Of a stretch of DNA of 64,000 nt, positions 18,097 to 27,639 are shown piece by piece. Position numbers and translations under genes: made by a program. Each line of letters starts with the position of its first letter. The stretch's first letter is position 1. The DNA comes from Pseudopelobacter sp964542535 (GTDB taxonomy: Bacteria; Desulfobacterota; Desulfuromonadia; Geobacterales; Pseudopelobacteraceae), in NCBI GenBank assembly GCA_964542535.1, contig CAZIUE010000006.1:1-64000 (forward strand), read 5' to 3'. Under the pieces are notes generated by a model that was given only the letters and a program-made list of their open reading frames with translations, had not been told where the DNA came from and searched no databases.

Positions 18097-19275
18097 TCAG
18101 GAGAGGCGCGAACGGAAGTCGTGATAGCCGAAGCTGCGCACGACCCTGAGCTCGCCGGTTTCCGGCTCAAAGGTGCAGATGGCCGGGTGCTGGATGCCGT
18201 TGAAGGTGGTGGTCTTGACCATGGTGTAGTGGGACATGTCCAGGAATGCCAGGCGGTCGCCTGGCGCAAGCGGCTGTTCGAAGGACCAGTCGCCGATCAC
18301 GTCGCCCGCCAGGCAGGAGGGGCCGGCCAGTCGGTAGGTGTGCGGTTTTTCGCCGGCATCGAAGCCGTTCTTGATTCCGGGGCGGTACGGCATCTCCAGG
18401 ATGTCCGGCATGTGGCAGGTGGCGGAGACGTCCAGAATGGCGATGTCCATCCGGTTGTGTACCAGGTCCAGCACCTCCCCCACCAGGATGCCGGTGCCGA
18501 TGGCGATGGCCTCCCCCGGCTCCAGGTAGACCTCAAGATCGTACGTTTCCCGGAAATAGCTGACCAGCTCCACCAGTCGGTCGATGTCGTACCCCTCCCG
18601 GGTGATGTGGTGCCCACCCCCCAGGTTGAGCCACTTCATCCGGTGAAGGAGTCTGCCGAACTTCTCCTCGAAGGCCTGGGCTGTGCGCTCCAGCGGCTCG
18701 AAGAGCTGCTCGCAGAGGGTGTGGAAATGGAGCCCTTCCACCCCCTCTAGGGCGCGCTCTTCGCCAACCTCTCCGATCCTCCGCTGGAACTCGGCCAGGG
18801 GGATGCCCAGACGCGAGCAGGGGGCGCAGGGGTCGTAGATAGGGGTGTGCCCCTCGGAGTGCTCCGGGTTGACCCGCAGGCCGATGGAGATCTCACCTCT
18901 CTTCCGCTCCCAGAGCGGGCGGAAGCGCTCCAGCTGGTTGAACGAATTGAAGACCAGGTGGTTGGAGATTTCCAGCAGCTCCTTCACGTCGCTTTCCTTG
19001 AAGGCGGCGGCGAAACTGTGCACCTCTCCGCCGAACTCCTCACGTCCCAGGCGCGCCTCCCAGGGGGAGCTGGCGCAGACCCCGGCCAGGGTGCGGCTGA
19101 TCAGCGGAAAGACGCTCCACATGGAGAAGGCCTTGAGCGCCATGAGGATCCTGGCGCCGGAGCGCTTCTGCACGTCGTCCAGGATGGCCAGGTTGTGACG
19201 CAGCCTTCCCAGGTCCACCACGTAGGCGGGGGAGGGGGCCAGTTCAAGGATTCTGTCGATATCGATTCCGGTCAA
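18097..19275 (-). CDS. nspC: Carboxynorspermidine/carboxyspermidine decarboxylase
   Basis: PLP-dependent decarboxylase (alanine-racemase fold III) that makes spermidine or norspermidine from the carboxy precursor. The PLP lysine lies in MALKAFSMW near the N-terminus; LNLGGGHH, the LEPGEA box and ATCHMPDILEMPYRP are characteristic family blocks. The TTG at 19275 is taken as start: AAAGG lies about 9 nt upstream and homology begins just after it. The frame stays open to 19422, but that extension is translated repeat DNA. At 392 aa it has normal NspC length. It follows the carboxynorspermidine dehydrogenase gene and, with speA, forms the alternative spermidine route that avoids S-adenosylmethionine decarboxylase. 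Confidence 0.9.
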   Translation of the reverse strand: MTGIDIDRILELAPSPAYVVDLGRLRHNLAILDDVQKRSGARILMALKAFSMWSVFPLISRTLAGVCASSPWEARLGREEFGGEVHSFAAAFKESDVKELLEISNHLVFNSFNQLERFRPLWERKRGEISIGLRVNPEHSEGHTPIYDPCAPCSRLGIPLAEFQRRIGEVGEERALEGVEGLHFHTLCEQLFEPLERTAQAFEEKFGRLLHRMKWLNLGGGHHITREGYDIDRLVELVSYFRETYDLEVYLEPGEAIAIGTGILVGEVLDLVHNRMDIAILDVSATCHMPDILEMPYRPGIKNGFDAGEKPHTYRLAGPSCLAGDVIGDWSFEQPLAPGDRLAFLDMSHYTMVKTTTFNGIQHPAICTFEPETGELRVVRSFGYHDFRSRLS

Positions 19276-19293
19276 AGTCTGAAACCTTTTGTT

Positions 19294-19430
19294 TGCCACA
19301 GAGGGCACAGATAACACCGAGGAACTACGTGATACATTCAGATATGCAGGGTCACCTGTCAGGTATGGCTGGATGTTACCCTGCCTCTTTCTCTCTGGGA
19401 ACTCTGTGTGCTCTGTGGCCACATTGCTTG
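19294..19430. repeat. Inverted-repeat element with CCACAGAG...CTCTGTGG ends
   Basis: GCCACAGAGGGCACAGATAA at the left is mirrored by CTCTGTGTGCTCTGTGGCC at the right, about 100 bp apart, in the gap between the dehydrogenase and nspC genes. The arms are related to a common intergenic repeat type made of CACAGAG words. The element keeps a frame open upstream of nspC, which would mislead start prediction. Confidence 0.7.
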
Positions 19431-19446
19431 TTCCTGGTTGATGCGG

Positions 19447-20643
<1,197 letters not shown>

Positions 20644-20824
20644 CTGTGCGCTCCTCCTGCCGCCATGGTTCCAAAGGCAGCGTCGTTATGTGACTGAATA
20701 AATGAGGATACATCGCGTGTGCCGGTCCGTTTCCCGGCTGAGGCACCCTCTGGATGTGGATAGAAAGTTCCCTTCTTTGAAGAGGGAGAATGGGGAAGAA
20801 GCTCCTCCGCCGACGCGCTCCCCC

Positions 20825-20840
20825 CCCCTGTGCACAGGGG
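20825..20840. other. Perfect 16-bp palindrome between speA and the dehydrogenase gene
   Basis: CCCCTGTGCACAGGGG lies in the 252-bp gap 20644-20895. It could be part of a transcript hairpin or a protein-binding site; there is no adjacent T-run on either strand, so it is not called a terminator. The rest of the gap shows nothing recognisable. Confidence 0.4.
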
Positions 20841-20895
20841 AGGGCGGCTGACGGTGGTGCTCATCACCGCTGGTCGTTGCGTCGCGGTGAAACGC

Positions 20896-22803
20896 CTATT
20901 CACCCAGGTAGGTGTAGGCCTGGATGGTCTTGTCCAGCAGTTCCAGGAAGTGGCTGCTCTCCTCGATGGAGATCTTCTTGGAGGCGACCCCGTTCTCCAG
21001 GTTGTCGCGCACCTTTTTCAGGATCTCGGTGCCGTCGTACTGGACGTATTTGAGGGACTGCTGGATCGCGTCGCCGCTGATGACCGTGTCGATGCGGTAG
21101 TTGGTCTTCTTGTTGAAGGTTATGTGCACGGCGTTGGTATCGCCGAACAGGTTGTGCAGATCCCCCAGGATCTCCTGGTAGGCGCCGATGAGGAAGAAGC
21201 CGATGTAGTACTCCTCGGACTTGCGGATCTTGTGCAGCGGCAGGTACTTGGTCCTGCCGTTCTCCCCCACGAAACTGGTGATCTCGCCGTCGGAGTCGCA
21301 GGTGATGTCCGCGATGGAGGCGATCACGTCCGGCTTTTCCCCCAGTCGCTGGATCGGCATGATCGGGAAGAGCTGGTCGATGGCCCAGGAGTCCGGGATG
21401 GACTGGAACAGGGAGAAGTTGGCGAAATAGGTCTGGCGCATGCTCAGCTTGAAGTTCTGCAACTCCTCGGGAACCGGCTTCATCTTTTCCACCAGATTGT
21501 TGATCTTCTTTATGATTCTCGTGTACAGCCATTCCGCCATGGCCCGGTCGTTCAGGTTCAGGTATCCCAGGTTGAACAGGCTGACCGCTTCCTGGATCAG
21601 CTGGAGGGTGTCGTGGTAATCCTCCCGCAGGGAGTGGCGGTCGATGCTCTTGTAGATGTCCACCAGCTTCCTGACCGTGGGTGAGAGCGGCTCCGACTGG
21701 GTCAGGATCGATTCGAAGTCGGGCATCTGGTTCTGGGTGTTGGTGTTGAGGATGTTGGTGACCATCACCGAGTAGTGAGCGACCGTGGCCCGTCCCGATT
21801 CGGAGATGATGTTGGGGCATTCCACCCCTGCCTCATCGCAGATGTTCTTTATCTGGTAGATGACGTCGTTGGCGTATTCTTCCACCGAATAGTTGACGCT
21901 GGAGAAGTAGCTGGACTTGGAGCCGTCGTAGTCCACTCCCAGGCCGCCGCCGATGTCGATGTACTCCAGGTTGACCCCCAGCTTTTTCATCTCCACGTAG
22001 ATGCGGGCACCCTCGATCAGCGCGTTCTTGATCTTGTCGATCTTGGTGACCTGGCTGCCGATGTGGGAGTGCAGCAGCTTGACACTGTCGATCAGGTCGT
22101 GCTGCTTGAGCAGGTCGATGGCGGTGATGATCTCGGAGATGCGCAGGCCGAACTTGGCGTCCTCGCCGCCGGAGGTGGCCCACTTGCCGGTCCCCTTGGA
22201 GGAGAGTTTGACCCGGATGCCCAGTTTCGGGGTGATGCCGGTCTTCTTCGAGAGCTCGATGATCTTCTCCAGCTCGAACAGCTTCTCGATCACGATGGTG
22301 ATGTCGTAGCCGATCTTGGTGGCGTAGAGCACGGTCTCAATGAACTCGGTGTCCTTGTAGCCGTTGCAGATGATCGGCAGGCAGTTGCTGGTGGAGATGG
22401 AGATGGCAGCCACCAGTTCCGGTTTGGAACCGACCTCCAGACCGATGTTGTACTTCTTGCCGAAGTTGGCGATGGCCTCCACCACCTGGCGCTGCTGATT
22501 GACCTTGATGGGATAGAAGGTCTGGTACTGGGCCGGATAGCTGTTGGCCTGGATGGCGTTCCTGAAGACGCGGTTGATGGAAGCGATGCGCCCTTCCAGG
22601 ATGTTCATGAACCTGAGCAGGATGGGAGGCTTGATCTTGCGCTTGATCAGGTCGTCCACCAGGGAGGTCAGCTCGATGGAGTACTTTGAGTTGGGGGAAG
22701 GGTGGACGCAGATGTTGCCCTTCTTGTTGATGGAGAAGAGATCGCCGCCCCAGTTGTTGATGTTGTAGATTTTGGCGGAATCGTTGATGGACCAGCGCTC
22801 CAT
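20896..22803 (-). CDS. speA: Biosynthetic arginine decarboxylase
   Basis: PLP enzyme converting arginine to agmatine, the first step of putrescine formation. The ATG at 22803 (MERWSINDSAKIYNINNWGG) is the conserved SpeA start, with GAGG about 12 nt upstream; the frame is open to 22983 but the extension is unconserved. PLP Lys100 is in FYPIKVNQQ; DIGGGLGVDYDGSKS and SESGRATVAHYSVMV are family blocks. At 635 aa it has normal length. It heads the operon with the carboxynorspermidine dehydrogenase and decarboxylase. The step from agmatine to putrescine is not encoded in this window. Confidence 0.95.
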   Translation of the reverse strand: MERWSINDSAKIYNINNWGGDLFSINKKGNICVHPSPNSKYSIELTSLVDDLIKRKIKPPILLRFMNILEGRIASINRVFRNAIQANSYPAQYQTFYPIKVNQQRQVVEAIANFGKKYNIGLEVGSKPELVAAISISTSNCLPIICNGYKDTEFIETVLYATKIGYDITIVIEKLFELEKIIELSKKTGITPKLGIRVKLSSKGTGKWATSGGEDAKFGLRISEIITAIDLLKQHDLIDSVKLLHSHIGSQVTKIDKIKNALIEGARIYVEMKKLGVNLEYIDIGGGLGVDYDGSKSSYFSSVNYSVEEYANDVIYQIKNICDEAGVECPNIISESGRATVAHYSVMVTNILNTNTQNQMPDFESILTQSEPLSPTVRKLVDIYKSIDRHSLREDYHDTLQLIQEAVSLFNLGYLNLNDRAMAEWLYTRIIKKINNLVEKMKPVPEELQNFKLSMRQTYFANFSLFQSIPDSWAIDQLFPIMPIQRLGEKPDVIASIADITCDSDGEITSFVGENGRTKYLPLHKIRKSEEYYIGFFLIGAYQEILGDLHNLFGDTNAVHITFNKKTNYRIDTVISGDAIQQSLKYVQYDGTEILKKVRDNLENGVASKKISIEESSHFLELLDKTIQAYTYLGE

Positions 22804-23023
22804 AGGCCGTTTCCTCGTGTTCGGATAGTGATGATGATACAGCAGAATGCCAGAATGGAAACCGGAGCGCATGCCGCTTCGCACGGCGCGGCGCCCAGAT
22901 GCCGGGGACCGGAGGGCGATGCCGCGCCCGAATCTTCGTGTCAGAAAAAAACGAAATATCCTGTATGGACGGCCGTATGTCAATCGATTTTTGTTGTTGC
23001 GCGGACAGGGCGCTCCGTCAACC

Positions 23024-23052
23024 TTGACAACGGCGATGGGAATGGTTACATC
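23024..23052 (+). promoter_or_regulatory. Candidate sigma-70 type promoter for hsp20-lon
   Basis: TTGACA (23024-23029), 17-bp spacer, TACATC (23047-23052), 57 bp before the hsp20 ATG, in the 305-bp gap divergent from speA. No clear heat-shock (CIRCE or sigma-32) motif was found, so heat control remains open. The remainder of the gap (22804-23023) shows nothing recognisable. Confidence 0.45.
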
Positions 23053-23108
23053 AGATTGACACCGGCACGGGAGCGAGATCGGCCACTTCTTCTAGAACGG
23101 ATACTGCC

Positions 23109-23543
23109 ATGACACGTTTTTCAGGCAAGAAACCGTACCACCTGGATGTTTTCAACCGCCAGGTCGGCGAGATCAGAAACCTCCTGCATGTCCTGGAACT
23201 GGGGGACGGCTTCGACGAGGCCGAAAACCGGCCCTCCATGGATATGTACGAGACCTGCGAAGGAGTCGTGCTGGAGTTCGATCTGCCCGGCTTTCGTGTG
23301 GAGGATATCAGTCTCAGGATCCGCGGCGTTACGCTGCTTCTGGAGGCGTATAAGCCACGGGAGCAGAACGAGGGGAACTATCTCTGTCTGGAACGGGCCT
23401 GCGGCATCTTCCGCTCCAGCGTGCAGATACCCGGAGAGTGCGACCCCTGTTCCATTAGTGCCGAATACCGCTTGGGCGTGCTGCGGGTGACGTGCCCGAA
23501 GAGCGAGGGCGTTCAGGTCGCCATAAAGGAGATAACACCTTGA
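23109..23543 (+). CDS. Small heat-shock protein (Hsp20/alpha-crystallin family)
   Basis: ATP-independent holdase chaperone that binds unfolding proteins. Of 144 aa, residues about 42-140 form the alpha-crystallin domain: PSMDMYETCEGVVLEFDLPG, then a beta-sandwich, ending in the A-x-x-x-G-V-L box as AEYRLGVLRVTCP. The N-terminal arm (1-40) is short. Its stop codon overlaps the TTG start of lon (TTGA), so the chaperone and the protease are probably translated as a coupled pair. That is a sensible stress-response unit: hold, then degrade. Confidence 0.88.
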   Translation: MTRFSGKKPYHLDVFNRQVGEIRNLLHVLELGDGFDEAENRPSMDMYETCEGVVLEFDLPGFRVEDISLRIRGVTLLLEAYKPREQNEGNYLCLERACGIFRSSVQIPGECDPCSISAEYRLGVLRVTCPKSEGVQVAIKEITP

Positions 23544-26011
23544 GTGAAACCGAAAAAGACATGGAAAAGCAGGATGGGGAAGAGCTGAAGATACCCGACG
23601 AATTGCCGCTCTTGCCGGTACGGGACGTGGTGGTCTACCCGTTCATGATCATCCCGCTCTTCGTGGGGCGCGAGATGTCGGTCAAGGCGGTGGACAGCGC
23701 CCTGGCGGGAGACCGCATGATCCTTTTGGCCACCCAGTACGAGATCAGCGAGGAGGATCCGCCGCCTGACAAGATCTACGGGGTCGGTACGGTGGCCATG
23801 ATCATGCGCATGCTCAAGCTGCCGGACGGCCGGATCAAGATCCTGGTCCAGGGGCTGTCCAAGGCGCGCATCACCGAGTTTACCTCGGAGAAGCCCTACT
23901 ACACGGTGCGCATCGAGCGGATGAACGACGCGCCGCTTGGCGACGCGACCCTGGAGACCGAGGCCCTGGTGCGCACCGTGCGCGAACAGCTGGCCAAGGT
24001 GGTGGAGCTGGGCAAGCAGATTTCCCCCGAAGTGATCGTCATCCTGGAAAACATCCAGGACCCGGGGAGCATGGCCGACCTGATCGCCAGCAACATGGGG
24101 CTCAAGGTGGCCGATGCCCAGCAGCTCCTGGAAACGGTGGATCCCATCACGCGCCTGACCAAGGTCAACGAGCTGCTCAACCGCGAGGTGGAGCTCTTGA
24201 GCGTGCAGGCCAAGATCCAGAGCGCGGCCCGGGAGGAGATGGGCAAGAACCAGCGGGAGTACTACCTGCGGGAGCAGATGCGGGCCATCCAGCAGGAGCT
24301 GGGGGACGGCGAGGGGAAGGAGGATCTGATCGAGATCCGCAAGGCCATCGAGTCCGCCAAAATGCCGGAGAACGTGCAGAAGGAGGCGCTCAAGCAGCTG
24401 GGCCGTCTGGAGAACATGCACCCGGACGCCGGCGAGGCCGGCATCATCCGCACCTACCTGGACTGGCTGGTGGAGATCCCCTGGAGCAAATCCAGCCGCG
24501 ACAGCCTGGAGATCAGTCGTGCCGAGAAGATCCTCAACGAGGACCACTTCTACCTGGACAAGATCAAGGAGCGCATCCTGGAGTTCCTCTCCGTGCGCAA
24601 GCTGAAGAAGAAGATGAAGGGGCCGATCCTCTGCTTCGTCGGCCCTCCCGGCGTGGGCAAGACCTCCCTGGGCAAGTCCATTGCCCGGGCCATGAACCGG
24701 AAGTTCGTGCGCATCTCCCTGGGGGGGGTGCGGGACGAGGCCGAGATCCGCGGCCATCGCCGGACCTACATCGGCGCGCTTCCCGGCCGCATCATCCAGG
24801 GGATGAAGCAGGCCGGCACCAACAACCCGGTCTTCATGCTGGACGAGCTGGACAAGCTGGGATACGACTACAAGGGTGACCCCTCCTCGGCGCTCCTGGA
24901 GGTGCTGGACCCGGAGCAGAACCACTCTTTCTCGGACCACTACATCAACCAGCCGTACAACCTCTCCAACGTGATGTTCATCGCCACGGCCAACCAGATC
25001 GACCCGGTGCCGTCGGCCCTGCGGGACCGCATGGAGGTGATCACCCTCTCGGGCTACACCGAGGAGGAGAAGCTGGAGATCTCACGGCGGTTCCTGGTGC
25101 CGCGCCAGATGAAGGAAAACGGGTTGAAGGAGAAGAACATCGCCTTCGACGACGATGCCATTGCCGAGATCATCGCCAAATACACCCGCGAGGCCGGGCT
25201 GCGCAACCTGGAACGGGAGATCGGCACGGTCTGCCGCAAGGTGGCCCGCAAGGTGGCCGAGGGGCAGAAGCGGATCACCAAGGTAACCGCCAAGAATCTG
25301 CACGGATTCCTGGGTGCCCCCAAGTTCGTGCGGGAAGAGGACCTGGATCGCAACGAGATCGGCGTGGTCAACGGTCTGGCCTGGACCCCGGTGGGAGGGG
25401 AAATCCTCCACATCGAGGCGTCCCAGATGCAGGGGAAGGCAGGCCTGACCCTGACCGGTCAGCTGGGGGATGTGATGAAGGAGTCGGCCCAGGCGGCCCA
25501 CTCCTACATCCGCGCCCATGCCGAGGAACTGCGCATCAAACCGGAGTTTTTCCAGGAGCATGAGATCCACGTGCATGTCCCGGCCGGCGCCATCCCCAAG
25601 GATGGCCCCTCCGCTGGTGTGGCCATGACCACCGCTCTCGTTTCGGTGATCACCCGCGTGCCGGTGAAGAAGGACGTGGCCATGACCGGCGAGATCACCC
25701 TGAGGGGGAAGGTACTCCCCATCGGCGGGCTCAAGGAAAAGATCCTGGCGGCCGTCCGCTCGGAGATGAAGACGGTGATCATTCCGGCCCAGAACAAGAA
25801 GGACCTGGAGGATGTCCCGGCCGAGATACTGAAGAAGGTCCGGATCGTGCCGGTGACCACGATCGACGAGGTGCTCAAGCTGGCGCTGGAGAAGTATCCG
25901 CCCCCCGCGCCCGCTGCTTCGGCGGGGAGCTCTCCCGCCAGGGGCGCTGCCAGGAAGGGGGCGGCCGCGGCGTCGGCAAAAGCCGACCAGGGGGCGCCGG
26001 CCGGCGCCTGA
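23540..26011 (+). CDS. lon: ATP-dependent protease Lon
   Basis: Hexameric AAA+ serine protease for misfolded and regulatory proteins. The start is TTG at 23540, overlapping the hsp20 stop, with AAGGAG 8 nt upstream. An N-terminal LON substrate domain (about 20-215) is followed by the AAA+ module with Walker A GPPGVGKT (368-375), and the protease domain with the Ser691-Lys734 dyad (DGPSAG and GGLKEK). The C-terminal 30 residues are an Ala/Gly/Pro-rich tail (PPPAPAASAGSSPARGAARK) that goes beyond the usual end of Lon. Length of 823 aa is slightly above average because of this tail. A terminator follows at 26041. Confidence 0.96.
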   Translation: MSETEKDMEKQDGEELKIPDELPLLPVRDVVVYPFMIIPLFVGREMSVKAVDSALAGDRMILLATQYEISEEDPPPDKIYGVGTVAMIMRMLKLPDGRIKILVQGLSKARITEFTSEKPYYTVRIERMNDAPLGDATLETEALVRTVREQLAKVVELGKQISPEVIVILENIQDPGSMADLIASNMGLKVADAQQLLETVDPITRLTKVNELLNREVELLSVQAKIQSAAREEMGKNQREYYLREQMRAIQQELGDGEGKEDLIEIRKAIESAKMPENVQKEALKQLGRLENMHPDAGEAGIIRTYLDWLVEIPWSKSSRDSLEISRAEKILNEDHFYLDKIKERILEFLSVRKLKKKMKGPILCFVGPPGVGKTSLGKSIARAMNRKFVRISLGGVRDEAEIRGHRRTYIGALPGRIIQGMKQAGTNNPVFMLDELDKLGYDYKGDPSSALLEVLDPEQNHSFSDHYINQPYNLSNVMFIATANQIDPVPSALRDRMEVITLSGYTEEEKLEISRRFLVPRQMKENGLKEKNIAFDDDAIAEIIAKYTREAGLRNLEREIGTVCRKVARKVAEGQKRITKVTAKNLHGFLGAPKFVREEDLDRNEIGVVNGLAWTPVGGEILHIEASQMQGKAGLTLTGQLGDVMKESAQAAHSYIRAHAEELRIKPEFFQEHEIHVHVPAGAIPKDGPSAGVAMTTALVSVITRVPVKKDVAMTGEITLRGKVLPIGGLKEKILAAVRSEMKTVIIPAQNKKDLEDVPAEILKKVRIVPVTTIDEVLKLALEKYPPPAPAASAGSSPARGAARKGAAAASAKADQGAPAGA

Positions 26012-26040
26012 GACCGGACCGCCCGCGATCACACGACCGA

Positions 26041-26086
26041 GAGGGGGATACGATGCCGCCCGTGGCACCCTATCCCCCTCCTTTTT
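26041..26086 (+). terminator. Rho-independent terminator after lon
   Basis: GAGGGGGATA pairs perfectly with TATCCCCCTC across a loop that can itself form a small stem, followed by CTTTTT. It lies 30 bp after the lon stop codon. Confidence 0.85.
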
Positions 26087-26099
26087 GGAGGGGTGGCCA

Positions 26100-26549
26100 A
26101 TGAATCTGCGCGCCAGCGGAATAACCCCGGCAGAGCTCAACCAGTGTTCCCGGAACACCCTGGCTGAACATCTGGGGATTGAATTCGTCGAAATCGGCGA
26201 CGACTTCCTGGCTGCCAGGATGCCGGTGGACCGGCGCACGCACCAGCCGGACGGCATACTCCACGGCGGAGCGTCGGTGGCTCTGGCCGAGACCGTGGGG
26301 AGCGTGGCCGCCAACCTCTGCCTGGATCGTTCCTTGAGACGGGTCGTGGGGGTGGAGATCAACGCCAACCATCTGCGACCGGTGCGCTCCGGCTGGGTTA
26401 CTGCCGTTGCCCGGCCGCTGCACCTGGGGCGACGGACCCAGGTGTGGGAAATCAGGATTTCCAACCGTGACGACAGGCTGGTCTGCGTGTCGCGGCTTAC
26501 GGTGGCGGTCACGGATGTCGAACGGTCCGACGCCCCGCAGGCGCCGTGA
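26100..26549 (+). CDS. Hotdog-fold acyl-CoA thioesterase (PaaI/ComA2-like)
   Basis: Predicted hydrolase of aromatic or small acyl-CoA thioesters, 149 aa. The start ATG at 26100 has GGAGG about 9 nt upstream; the frame extends to 26085 but that ATG lies in the terminator region. The hotdog hallmark GILHGGASVALAETVGS is present at about residues 53-69, with the acidic residue Glu of ALAET at the catalytic position, and VVGVEINANHLRPVRSG at about 86-102 forms the CoA-binding strand. It stands alone between the lon terminator and thiL. The substrate cannot be deduced from context. Confidence 0.85.
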   Translation: MNLRASGITPAELNQCSRNTLAEHLGIEFVEIGDDFLAARMPVDRRTHQPDGILHGGASVALAETVGSVAANLCLDRSLRRVVGVEINANHLRPVRSGWVTAVARPLHLGRRTQVWEIRISNRDDRLVCVSRLTVAVTDVERSDAPQAP

Positions 26550-26617
26550 CGACCTCATGTACAGGCCCCCATGCACTCACCTCAGGCAACTCTCACCCGC
26601 CGTTTTCAGGTTAAACC

Positions 26618-27619
26618 ATGACTACTGACACGAAACTCTCCTCCCTGGGCGAATTCGGTCTGATCGACCGCATCGCCTCCCATGTGGCCAACGGCGCGGG
26701 GGTGGTCACCGGCATCGGCGACGATGCCGCCGTCACCTCCCTCACCCCCGGCATGCAGCTTCTGACCTCCACCGACATGCTGTTGGAGGACGTGCACTTT
26801 CGCCGGAGCTGGCACTCCCCCCTGACCCTAGGGCGCAAATCCCTGGGGGTGAGCGTCTCCGACGTGGCTGCCATGGGGGCCATCCCCCGCTGGGCCCTGC
26901 TCTCCCTGGCCATCCCGTCCGGTTTTCCCCTGGAGTTCCTGGACCGCTTCACCGAGGGGTTTCTGGCCATGGCCGAAGAGCACGGCGTGAGTCTGATCGG
27001 CGGCGATACCTGCTCTTCCAGGAGCGGCCTGGTGATCTCGGTGACCATCATGGCCGAGCAGTATCCCGATCGCATCCTGCGCCGCAGCGGGGCGCGGGCA
27101 GGGGACGAGATCTGGGTCAGCGGCACCCTGGGGGATGCGGCACTGGCGCTGTCGCTGCTGGAGCAGGGCGCGGCCGTGGATGACCCGCTGCTCCTGGGGC
27201 GTCTGCTGGATCCCGTGCCGCGCACCGGGCTGGGGCTTGCCCTGGCGGAGTCGGGGCTGGTCAGCGCCATGATCGACGTCAGCGACGGGGTGTTGGCGGA
27301 CTATGGACATATCGCCCAACGGTCCGGGAAGGGGGGTGTCCTGTACCTGGAGCGTCTCCCCACCTCGGCCTCGTTCCTGCGCCATGCCGCGGAATGTCCC
27401 GACTTCCCCCACCAGCTGGTCCTCTCCGGCGGTGAGGACTATGAGCTGGCCTTCACCGCGGGGCCTGAAAACCGTGAAAAAATCGAGAGTATCGCGAAAA
27501 ACTGTGGCGTTCGGGTGACGCCTGTTGGTATAGTAACGAGTTTTCCGGGGATGGAGGTGCGGATGGAGGACGGCAGCCGCCACATTCCGCGCAACCCCGG
27601 CTTCACCCATTCAATCTAG
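26618..27619 (+). CDS. thiL: Thiamine-monophosphate kinase
   Basis: Phosphorylates thiamine monophosphate to thiamine pyrophosphate with ATP. Typical N-terminus GEFGLIDRIA, GIGDDAAV (Mg/ATP-binding aspartates), STDMLLEDVHFR, SDVAAMGA, GGDT, and the C-terminal SGGEDYELAFT are all present in the expected order; 333 aa is normal. The other thiamine genes of the window (thiC, thiE-thiD) lie 7 kb away on the other strand under a TPP riboswitch. This one sits directly before transketolase, which needs TPP, with 20 bp between them, so the two are probably co-transcribed. Only a weak ribosome site (AGG) is visible. Confidence 0.93.
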   Translation: MTTDTKLSSLGEFGLIDRIASHVANGAGVVTGIGDDAAVTSLTPGMQLLTSTDMLLEDVHFRRSWHSPLTLGRKSLGVSVSDVAAMGAIPRWALLSLAIPSGFPLEFLDRFTEGFLAMAEEHGVSLIGGDTCSSRSGLVISVTIMAEQYPDRILRRSGARAGDEIWVSGTLGDAALALSLLEQGAAVDDPLLLGRLLDPVPRTGLGLALAESGLVSAMIDVSDGVLADYGHIAQRSGKGGVLYLERLPTSASFLRHAAECPDFPHQLVLSGGEDYELAFTAGPENREKIESIAKNCGVRVTPVGIVTSFPGMEVRMEDGSRHIPRNPGFTHSI

Positions 27620-27639
27620 ATGATCCAAAAGGAACAGCG

